A DNA stretch of 64,000 nt from Leisingera sp. ANG1 (GTDB taxonomy: Bacteria > Pseudomonadota > Alphaproteobacteria > Rhodobacterales > Rhodobacteraceae), in the NCBI RefSeq assembly GCF_000203975.2, contig NZ_AFCF02000009.1, positions 124,001 to 188,000 on the forward strand. The letters are read 5' to 3'. The first letter of the stretch is position 1. Every line of letters begins with the position of its first letter. This document shows positions 54,963 through 61,719 of this stretch, piece by piece. The position numbers and the translations under genes are program-made. A model generated the notes under the pieces. That model made no database searches. It had not been told where the DNA came from and saw nothing but the letters and a program-made list of their open reading frames with translations.

Positions 54963-55565
54963 ATGCTGGACAAAAGCCACAAGCCAACCTGGACCAGTTT
55001 CACAGAAGCCACCGCCGAGGACTGGAAAGCCGTTGAAGCCTACGAGGAGGCCTATAACGCCGCCCTGCCCGACCGCATCCTCGACGCGATCCGCTCGCTG
55101 GACGAGGACTGGACCCCCTACCCGGTGAACCGCTACCAGCACAGCCTGCAGGCCGCGACCCGCGCCTGGGAAGACGGCGCCGATGACGAGATCATCGTGG
55201 CCGCGCTGGTGCATGACACCGGCGACATCCTGTCCCCCTACAATCACGGTGAGCTGTCGGCGGCGATGATGAAGCCCTATGTCAGCGAAAAGACCTACTG
55301 GATCCTCAAGCATCACTGCGTTTTCCAGGGCTTCTACTACAACCACCACTTCGGCGGCGACCGCAACGCCCGCGACAAATACCGCGACAGCCCCTATTGG
55401 GAGGACTGCCGGTACTTCTGCGAAACATACGACCAATGCGCCTTTGACCCGGAGTATCCCACCAAACCGCTGGAGTTTTTCGAGCCGATCCTGCGCAAGG
55501 TTCTGTCGCGCGGCTGGGGCCATATGGAGCTGGCCGAAACAGCAGAGGAGCAGCCTGCGGGCTAG
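54963..55565 (+). CDS. HD-domain protein, PhnZ/MIOX-like diiron oxygenase candidate
   Basis: A 200-residue HD-superfamily protein. Possible metal ligands are His60 (YQHSLQAA), His84-Asp85 (ALVHDTGD), His95 (YNHGE), His117 or His118 (LKHHC) and Asp157 or Asp162. This H-HD-H-H-D set, with 24 residues between the first two histidines, resembles mixed-valent diiron oxygenases such as PhnZ and TmpB rather than ordinary HD phosphohydrolases, which usually lack the two later histidines in this spacing. The region after HH (FQGFYYNHHFGGDR) is rich in Tyr, Phe and His. Alternatively it may be a phosphohydrolase. Regulated, probably, by the divergent LysR protein. Confidence 0.7.
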   Translation: MLDKSHKPTWTSFTEATAEDWKAVEAYEEAYNAALPDRILDAIRSLDEDWTPYPVNRYQHSLQAATRAWEDGADDEIIVAALVHDTGDILSPYNHGELSAAMMKPYVSEKTYWILKHHCVFQGFYYNHHFGGDRNARDKYRDSPYWEDCRYFCETYDQCAFDPEYPTKPLEFFEPILRKVLSRGWGHMELAETAEEQPAG

Positions 55566-55587
55566 ACCCTTTGCCAATCAGGAACAG

Positions 55588-55621
55588 CACCCCGCCCGGC
55601 CAGGTCCAGGCGGGGTGTTTC
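55588..55621 (+). terminator. Weak terminator between HD and LytTR genes
   Basis: CACCCCGCC (55588-55596) pairs with GGCGGGGTG (55609-55617) around a 12-base loop that can itself pair in part; only TTTCTGT follows. It lies between converging genes. Confidence 0.5.
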
Positions 55622-55634
55622 TGTCAGCGGCCCG

Positions 55635-56555
55635 TCATTCCGTTCCGATCTGCCAGGCCTGCAAAATCTCCCGCACATGGGCGCGCCGGCCGCGGGCCAC
55701 CGGCACCTCACCGCCATCCGCCAGCAGCAGCACATCGCTCTGCCCGCCGCGCCTCAGCCCCGCGACCGCATCCCGGGCCACCCACCAGGACCGGTGCGGC
55801 TGCAGGCCCGCATCCTGCGGCATCTGCGCCAGCAGGTCGGCAAGCCGCCCGCGCAGTGTCAGCTCGCTGTCTCCTGCCGATATCCGCAGGTAATGCTCCT
55901 CTGATTTCACGTAATGCAGCTGGTCCAGCGCGAACTTCTGCCCGCCCAGGACAACTGCGGTCCCGTTCAGACCGGCAGTTGCATCGCCAGCGTTTTGCGC
56001 GGCCGGCTCCGGCTGCGTTGAGGCAGGTTCGGGCATTGCTGTCACGGCAGGTCTACCGATGCCCCGCGGCTTGCGCCCGTACAGGTCCAGGCCCAGCGCC
56101 GTATTGGCCTGCGGCAGGATGAACAGGAACAAAAGCGTCTCGAACGTATAGCTGAGCACAACATTGTAGGGAAAGAGCTGCAGAACCACCCGCCAGCTGA
56201 CACCCGTTCCAGTATAGGGCGCGGCCAGCGCCACCACCATCACCGTGACCAGTGCCATGGACACAATATTCGGCACCGCACGCAGCATCCGCACAACCCG
56301 CCCTCCCGGTGCCAGTGCGATCCAGGCTATCAGGATCCCTGCATAAGCACTTACAAACCCTGCAACGCAGATCACCCACAAAAGCAGGTTCACGTGCAGC
56401 GGCATGCCGGCCTCCCGGTATCCGTCTGTGTCAAACGCCGCCAGCAGCACCACTATTGCCGCGGCGTATTTCAGAAACACTCCGCTGCGCAAAACCAGCG
56501 TCATTTCATGCACCGTGAACTGCGGCGGTTCACCGAACATGTCAAAAAGCTGCAT
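55635..56555 (-). CDS. Membrane-anchored LytTR-type DNA-binding regulator
   Basis: A protein of about 306 residues with four membrane helices in the first ~150 residues, a Pro/Ala/Glu linker (EPASTQPEPAAQNAGD), and a C-terminal LytTR domain (ALDQLHYVKSEEHYLRISAG; LQPHRSWWVARDAVAGLRRG). It is likely a membrane sensor that binds DNA directly, without a histidine kinase nearby. The start is uncertain: the ATG at 56555 has no good ribosome site, and the frame stays open to 56795, which overlaps a small plus-strand ORF. Confidence 0.78.
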   Translation of the reverse strand: MQLFDMFGEPPQFTVHEMTLVLRSGVFLKYAAAIVVLLAAFDTDGYREAGMPLHVNLLLWVICVAGFVSAYAGILIAWIALAPGGRVVRMLRAVPNIVSMALVTVMVVALAAPYTGTGVSWRVVLQLFPYNVVLSYTFETLLFLFILPQANTALGLDLYGRKPRGIGRPAVTAMPEPASTQPEPAAQNAGDATAGLNGTAVVLGGQKFALDQLHYVKSEEHYLRISAGDSELTLRGRLADLLAQMPQDAGLQPHRSWWVARDAVAGLRRGGQSDVLLLADGGEVPVARGRRAHVREILQAWQIGTE

Positions 56556-56736
56556 TTCGCGGCTTTGGAGATTGTCCTTGATCGTCCCCAAACCTATCAG
56601 CCCCCCGTTATCAGGTTTTCTGTTGATGAGTGGCCGGAGATGGCTTCTTTCCTTGTATTGCCGCACAAAGGAAGCTGTCTCCGCGCTCACCCGTTCGCTT
56701 TCGTCAATTCCTTTCCCCATCCATGGCAGATCCAGA

Positions 56737-56925
56737 ATGCGCCAGTTTGTTCCCGCAGATTTCGACAAGGCCGCCAGCGATCTCGACCGTCTCAAAGATA
56801 TCTATTTCGCTGCCGGCGCAGACCCGGCCGCGCGCGATACTGCCGAAGCGGCCCTCGCTGCGGCGATGCGGTGGATTGGCGTGGCCCTGGACAGCTATCC
56901 GCTGCAGGGTACCCGCCGGGACTAG
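56737..56925 (+). CDS. Possible 62-residue hypothetical protein
   Basis: A short plus-strand reading frame, MRQFVPADFDKAASDLDRLK onward, predicted to be helical, soluble and acidic. Codon use is in line with neighbouring genes, with little bias for rare codons, but no ribosome site stands before the ATG. It overlaps the upstream extension of the LytTR frame on the other strand, so only one of the two can be right. Unknown function. Confidence 0.35.
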   Translation: MRQFVPADFDKAASDLDRLKDIYFAAGADPAARDTAEAALAAAMRWIGVALDSYPLQGTRRD

Positions 56926-57264
56926 GCCCTGCGCCCGCACCCGCGCTATGTGCAGTCCGTAAAACCTCCGTCCGGGCATCGGCCCCGCAGAAGCCCGGCA
57001 TTGCGGCTGTCTGATACCTCCGGTTTCCATGCTCCAAGCTTAGCCAGAGGCATTCCGGATTGTGAATGGGTAAATGCATGTTTTCGCAGGGAAACTGGCG
57101 GATTTTTCCCTCTGGCGGATTCTTTTGATTGTGGTAAAATTCGCCCCAATCCACCCGGGCTCTGATTTATTGTCGCCATCTGCGATCCGCAGGCGGGCCA
57201 CTGCCACCCCCTTGCGCACGCAGCGGACAGGTAAACGCGCCAGCCTTACAGCGCCAAACTTTGC
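56926..57264. other. 339-base intergenic region
   Basis: No supported gene. An AT-richer stretch around 57060-57170 (near TTTTGATTGTGGTAAAATTC) may hold a promoter or act as spacer; the rest is GC-rich. No terminator with a T-run is obvious for the LysR gene ending at 57265. Confidence 0.35.
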
Positions 57265-58215
57265 TTAGCGCCTGCCGCGGCGCTGCCCGGCCCGCCCGCC
57301 TGGCAACGCACTGGCCAGGTGGTCCGCAAACGCCCGCGTCTTGGGCTCAAGATGGCGCCGCGACGAATAGACCGCATAAACCGGTGTCGATGCCGGAATG
57401 GCGCCGAAACCAGCCAGCACCGGAACCAGCGTGCCGCTCTCCAGCTCCCGGGCAGCCGCCCATTCCGGGATCATCACAATGCCGCAGCCGGAAACGGCCA
57501 GGCTTTTCAGAAACGCCAGCCCGTTCGCCTGAACCCTCCCGGCAACCGGTACGGCGCATTCGCCTTGCGGCGTCTGGAACCGCCACACCACCTTCTGCGC
57601 CTCAGAGCGGAAGGAGAGGCATTGGTGGCCGGCGAGTTCCTCCGGATGGTCCGGAGTGCCGAAGGCCTCCAGATACCCGGGGCTGGCATAAAGCTGAGAG
57701 CGGCTATCGAAGATCTTGCGGGCAATCAGGCTGGAATCCTTCAGCTGCCCCATGCGGACGGCCACGTCGATCCGGCCTTCCACCAGATCCTCAAGCGCTG
57801 AGGAAAACTGAAGCTTCACCTGGATATCCGGATGGGCGGCCAGAAAGCCGGGCATCAGCGGCGCGATCAGGGCCGTGGCCAGATCAGGCTCTGCCGTGAC
57901 CGTCAGCACCCCCGCTGGCGCGCCGGACAGCCGGGATATGGCAGCCCGGGCGGTCTCCAGCTCTTCCACCGCGCGTTTTGCGTGCCGGTAGTAAAGCTCG
58001 CCAGCCTCAGACAGGCTCTGTTTGCGGGTGGTGCGCTGAAACAGCCGGGTGCCGAGCCCGTCCTCCAGCTGCTTGATCTGGCGCGCCACCGATGACGGCG
58101 CCACGCCCAGCACCCGGGCCGCTGCCGAGAAGCTGCCCTCCTCGACCACCTGAACAAACAGACTGGCGCTTGCCCCCTGAATCATCTTTGCACTCTGCGC
58201 ACAAATCCTTTGCAT
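57265..58215 (-). CDS. LysR-type regulator divergent from the azoreductase gene
   Basis: A regulator of up to 316 residues with N-terminal HTH (ARVLGVAPSSVARQIKQLED) and effector domain (SLIARKIFDSRSQLYASPGY is typical of the CrgA/DmlR-like LysR subgroup). The ATG at 58215 is used, though a start at 58185 is equally possible; neither has a clear ribosome site. The C-terminus is very Arg/Gly-rich (GGRAGQRRGRR). Shared 82-base region with azoR suggests it controls that gene, often in response to quinones or azo compounds. Confidence 0.85.
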   Translation of the reverse strand: MQRICAQSAKMIQGASASLFVQVVEEGSFSAAARVLGVAPSSVARQIKQLEDGLGTRLFQRTTRKQSLSEAGELYYRHAKRAVEELETARAAISRLSGAPAGVLTVTAEPDLATALIAPLMPGFLAAHPDIQVKLQFSSALEDLVEGRIDVAVRMGQLKDSSLIARKIFDSRSQLYASPGYLEAFGTPDHPEELAGHQCLSFRSEAQKVVWRFQTPQGECAVPVAGRVQANGLAFLKSLAVSGCGIVMIPEWAAARELESGTLVPVLAGFGAIPASTPVYAVYSSRRHLEPKTRAFADHLASALPGGRAGQRRGRR

Positions 58216-58297
58216 TTCAAACTGTTTTCGCCAAGGTCAAGCGCCCTCATGTTGCTCCTGTGAAACCCCGCAGTATTTCAGACAGGAGACCCTGAAT

Positions 58298-58921
58298 ATG
58301 ACCAAACTGCTGTTTATCAAGGCTTCGCCCCGCGGCAGCCAGTCGAAGTCCAGCGCACTCGCCAGCGCCTATCTTGCCCGGCTGCAGGAAACGGACAGCC
58401 GGATCGAAATTGACGTGCTGGACTTGTCCAGCGAGCCGCTGCCGGATTTTGACGGTGACAAGGTTGCCGCAAAGATGAACGTTATCACCGGCCAGAACCA
58501 CGATGGCAGCCAGCGGACGGCCTGGGACGAAATCACCACTATGGCCAGCCGGTTCGCTGCCGCCGACATCTACCTGATCGCCGCGCCGATGTGGAACGGC
58601 AGTATTCCCTACAAGCTCAAGCAGTACATCGACCTGATCCATCAGCCCGGCCTGCTGTGGGGGCTTGATCCTGAAACAGGATACTTCGGCCTGCTGGAGG
58701 GCAAGAGGGCCGTGCTGGCGCTGACCAGCGGCGCCTACGGGCCGGACATGCCGTCGCCAGCCTTTGGGGTGGATCACCAGTCCGCCTATCTGAAGTTCTG
58801 GCTGAACCAGGCCGGAGTGGAGGACATCGCGGAACTCCGCTTCCAGCCAACGCTCCTGACGGCCGACCCGGAGGCCGGTTTCCAGGCCGCCATTGCAGAG
58901 GCGGAAAAGCTGGCCTCCTGA
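58298..58921 (+). CDS. azoR: FMN-dependent NADH-azoreductase/quinone reductase
   Basis: A 207-residue flavodoxin-fold enzyme. The phosphate-binding loop of FMN is in IKASPRGSQSKSSALASAYL; MWNGSIPYKLKQYIDLI and LTSGAYGPDMP are AzoR-typical. Reduces quinones and azo dyes at the expense of NADH; protection against electrophilic quinones is the likely cell role. AGGAG eight bases before the ATG. Followed by the two-hairpin repeat element. Confidence 0.9.
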   Translation: MTKLLFIKASPRGSQSKSSALASAYLARLQETDSRIEIDVLDLSSEPLPDFDGDKVAAKMNVITGQNHDGSQRTAWDEITTMASRFAAADIYLIAAPMWNGSIPYKLKQYIDLIHQPGLLWGLDPETGYFGLLEGKRAVLALTSGAYGPDMPSPAFGVDHQSAYLKFWLNQAGVEDIAELRFQPTLLTADPEAGFQAAIAEAEKLAS

Positions 58922-58952
58922 GGGTTGCGCCGCGCGCTGCGCGCCGCCACGG

Positions 58953-59038
58953 GGGCCAGGCAGGCCGCGCCTGCGGCGCGGCCTGCCTGGCCCAACCGGG
59001 CCCTTCGGATTTCAGATCCGAAGCGGGACGGGCGGGAG
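58953..59038 (+). repeat. Two-hairpin intergenic element, copy 3
   Basis: After azoR: a perfect 19-bp inverted repeat around a TGC loop (58953-58993), whose end runs into box GGCCCAACCG (58989-58998), then hairpin 2 TTCGGAT-TTCAG-ATCCGAA (59004-59022), then ACGGGCGGGAG (59028-59038). The boxes start 39 bases apart, as in copy 1 at 30203. Hairpin 2 differs completely in sequence from copies 1 and 2 yet is fully paired. No T-run follows. Confidence 0.6.
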
Positions 59039-59077
59039 TGCTCCGCGCCGCTTTGCCCCGCTACCGCGGGGTGCGGC

Positions 59078-59680
59078 TTACTCCGCGGCGCGGGTGCCTG
59101 AACCCATCAGCACCGGCATCGCCTGACCGCCGCTCTCCATCTCAAACACCCGTTCAACACGCACAGCCTCAAGACCCGCGGCGCGCAGCGCCTCCCGCAC
59201 CTGCGGTTCCGTCAGCCCGGAGCCGCCCGCGTCCGCGGCCAGCCAGTCCCACTGCACAAAGACGCCGCCGTTATTCAGAAGCCCAGCCAGCACCTCCACG
59301 GCGCCGCGGTAGTCCGGCAGGAAGCTGCAGACGGAGGACGCGCAGATCATGTCGAAACCGCCAAGCATGCACGCTGCTTCCCGTGCGCCGCCGTCCAGAA
59401 TATCCGTGCACAGCGCCCTGACCTTGGGCAGCGCCTTCTCCTGCAGCACCGCAATCATCCGCTCCGAAGTGTCAGCAGCCACCACTTCCCGCACATGCGG
59501 CGCCAGCTTTTCACTGAGAAGCCCGGTGCCGCAGCCGAAGTCCAGCACCCGCTTGTCCTGCCAGCCGCCGCCGGTGATGCCGGCCGAACCATCCAGCGCG
59601 GCAAAGGCCCGGTCCGCATAAAGCCGGACATCGCTGTTGCCGTCCCAGCCGTCGGCGTAGTCATTCCAGTCGTCGCTCAT
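59078..59680 (-). CDS. Class I SAM-dependent methyltransferase
   Basis: A 200-residue methyltransferase with SAM motif VLDFGCGTGLLSEKLAP, the acidic AADTSERM and FDMICASSVCSFLPDY after it. Small-molecule methyltransferases of the UbiE/Methyltransf_11 type look like this. Substrate unknown. The ATG at 59680 (MSDDWNDYADGWDG) fits the family; the frame is open to 59758 with no ribosome site. Converges with azoR. Confidence 0.83.
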   Translation of the reverse strand: MSDDWNDYADGWDGNSDVRLYADRAFAALDGSAGITGGGWQDKRVLDFGCGTGLLSEKLAPHVREVVAADTSERMIAVLQEKALPKVRALCTDILDGGAREAACMLGGFDMICASSVCSFLPDYRGAVEVLAGLLNNGGVFVQWDWLAADAGGSGLTEPQVREALRAAGLEAVRVERVFEMESGGQAMPVLMGSGTRAAE

Positions 59681-59797
59681 TTGCCTGCGTGCTCCGCCTT
59701 GGTTGTTCAGATCCGGGACCGTGACCCGGCGGGCGGGCAGCGTCAACAGACAGGGCACCTGGAACAGGAAGAAAATCGCCGGTCCTGGCGGCTGCGT

Positions 59798-60019
59798 TCA
59801 GAATCGGGACGGATAGTGTTGCATGACGTATTGAACGTCCAAATCGCTGTGAAAGGCCTCCGGGTGGCTTTGCATCATATCAAGGATGAATTCCCGTTCA
59901 TTCAAAGCATCTTCTGCGGGTGCTGCTTGCTGCGCAGGCCTGCCTGCAGGGGCGGATGGCTTGAACAGAAACTGCAGAAAACTCCAGTTTCCAATCTGCG
60001 GGATGCCGGGCGAAAACAT
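59798..60019 (-). CDS. 73-residue conserved-looking hypothetical protein
   Basis: A small protein starting MFSPGIPQIGNWSFLQFLFK, with a Pro/Ala linker and an acidic, helical C-terminal half ending FHSDLDVQYVMQHYPSRF. GGAGG lies seven bases before the ATG at 60019, which supports it as a real gene; the frame extends further upstream but into the divergent LysR gene. No signal peptide; the function is not known to me. Confidence 0.6.
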   Translation of the reverse strand: MFSPGIPQIGNWSFLQFLFKPSAPAGRPAQQAAPAEDALNEREFILDMMQSHPEAFHSDLDVQYVMQHYPSRF

Positions 60020-60110
60020 GGTCAGTCCTCCATTCAACGGGTTCTGACAACAGGTTACCCGCCTGCCGGGGTGTCTGGTATCAGCCGTGAAATTGTGCTG
60101 TTCTTCAAAA

Positions 60111-61022
60111 ATGCAGAGCCAAAACTGGAACTGGTCGGACCTCCGTGTCTTTCTGGCGGTTGCCAGGGAAGGGTCGACCCTGGCAGCCTCCCGCAAGCTC
60201 GGAATGGCGCAGCCCACTGTGGCGCGGCGGATCGATGCGCTGGAACATGCCACCGGCCTGGTGCTGTTTGAGCGGGACACCCGCGGCTTCCGGCTAACGG
60301 CAAATGGGCAGGATCTGGTCATTGGCGCCGAGGCCGTTGAAACCGCGGCCCGGGCCTTTGCCAGCCAGGCGGCAGAGCTGGCGGAGGTAAAACCGATCCG
60401 CATCACCGCCTATTCGGCGAACTTTTCCCCGCGAATGATTGATATCGTGAACGGGTTCTCCGCCGAAAACCCGGGTGTGGCCTTTGAGTTTCTGCCCTCC
60501 GTCAAAACCCTGGACCTGGTCGCGGGTGAGGCGGACATTGCGCTGCGGCTGGCCCGCACCGAACCCTCCCCCAGCCTGATCGCGCGGAAGATCAGCGACG
60601 CCAAATGGTCTCTGTTCGGCGGAACGGACTATGCGGCTCGGTTCGGGCTGCCCGGCACTCCCGGCGACCTGAAAGGCCACAGGTTTGTCACTTTCCAGCG
60701 CGGCGATGTTCCGAACGTGTTTCACGAATGGCTGATGGAGCGTGTCGGCCCTGACCAGATCGTGGCCAGCTACAGCGAGCTGGACCTGATGCATGCGGCC
60801 ATCCGGTCTGGTCAAGGGCTGGGTATTACCAATGTCAAACTGGTTGAGCCGGACACCTCCCTGATCCGGTGTTTCGACGAGATCAAGGAACTTTCCGTTC
60901 CGCATCTGATGCTCATCTCACCGGACGCCTACAGGCGGTCTGAGGTTCGCGCTTTCGTCAAATACTTCGCCCCCCGCTATGCGGCGATTTACAAGGAAAG
61001 CGGCGAAGAAACCAAAGATTGA
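60111..61022 (+). CDS. LysR-type regulator
   Basis: A 303-residue LysR protein: HTH in TLAASRKLGMAQPTVARRID, then an effector-binding domain (DIALRLARTEPSPSLIARKI). The ATG at 60111 is preferred over a GTG eight codons upstream. It is divergent from the 73-residue protein gene and 58 bases ahead of a CMD/AhpD-like gene on its own strand, which may be its target. Confidence 0.84.
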   Translation: MQSQNWNWSDLRVFLAVAREGSTLAASRKLGMAQPTVARRIDALEHATGLVLFERDTRGFRLTANGQDLVIGAEAVETAARAFASQAAELAEVKPIRITAYSANFSPRMIDIVNGFSAENPGVAFEFLPSVKTLDLVAGEADIALRLARTEPSPSLIARKISDAKWSLFGGTDYAARFGLPGTPGDLKGHRFVTFQRGDVPNVFHEWLMERVGPDQIVASYSELDLMHAAIRSGQGLGITNVKLVEPDTSLIRCFDEIKELSVPHLMLISPDAYRRSEVRAFVKYFAPRYAAIYKESGEETKD

Positions 61023-61080
61023 TAAGCTGCACAGCCCGCCCCGCAGGCGGTTCCTGCCAAGCCACAACGGAGGTATGAAA

Positions 61081-61650
61081 ATGAAGCGCTTGTTCCCGTC
61101 CCTGCCCGAAGACGCCACACTTGGCAGCGTCTACCGCGCCTTCCCGGAGAAGCTTGCGCCGCTGGCGGAATACACAAACCGGGTGATGCGGGGGCAAAGC
61201 GATCTCTCCGTTGCGGAGCGGGAATTGATCGGGGCATTTGTCTCCGGTCTCAACGCCTGTGCGTTCTGCCATGGTGCGCATACGATCTTTGCCAGGGCCT
61301 ATGGGGTGGCACCTGAAACCATTGACGCCCTGATGCAGGATCTGGAGACGGCACCGGTTGAGGCGAAGCTCAAGCCTGTGCTTGCCTATGTCCGCAAGCT
61401 CACCCTGACACCGTCCCGCATGACCGAAGGGGATGCCAATGAGGTTTACGCGGCGGGCTGGAGCGAAAGCGCGCTGTTTGATGCCATTCAGGTCTGCGGG
61501 GTCTTCAGCCTGGCAAACCGCTTTGTGGAGGGAACCGGCATCAATGAGTACCACATGGACCCCAAGGCCGTAGATGAAGCGATGCTGGACGAATGCCGCA
61601 GCGACACCAGCTACACGGATTTCGGCCGGGAGAATGGCCTGGACATGTAA
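61081..61650 (+). CDS. Carboxymuconolactone decarboxylase/AhpD-family protein
   Basis: A 189-residue all-helical protein with the CxxC redox centre NACAFCHGAHTIF, followed by the conserved His; this is the AhpD-like signature of alkylhydroperoxidases. LSVAERELIGAFVSGL is also typical. It may reduce peroxides or act as a thiol oxidoreductase. A strong GGAGG places the start at 61081; an ATG at 61075 is too close to it. Follows the LysR gene. Confidence 0.83.
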   Translation: MKRLFPSLPEDATLGSVYRAFPEKLAPLAEYTNRVMRGQSDLSVAERELIGAFVSGLNACAFCHGAHTIFARAYGVAPETIDALMQDLETAPVEAKLKPVLAYVRKLTLTPSRMTEGDANEVYAAGWSESALFDAIQVCGVFSLANRFVEGTGINEYHMDPKAVDEAMLDECRSDTSYTDFGRENGLDM

Positions 61651-61670
61651 CCGTCACGCCCTCACCCAAC

Positions 61671-61697
61671 AAAAAGCCCCGGCCAATGACCGGGGCT
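61671..61697 (-). terminator. Terminator after the second dimethylglycine-dehydrogenase-like gene
   Basis: An 8-bp stem AGCCCCGG/CCGGGGCT with a seven-base loop. On the minus strand it is followed by TTTTTG, giving a good intrinsic terminator; on the plus strand TCTTCATTTC follows, which may also help end the CMD gene. Confidence 0.82.
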
Positions 61698-61719
61698 TCT
61701 TCATTTCTTCCGTCTGGGC

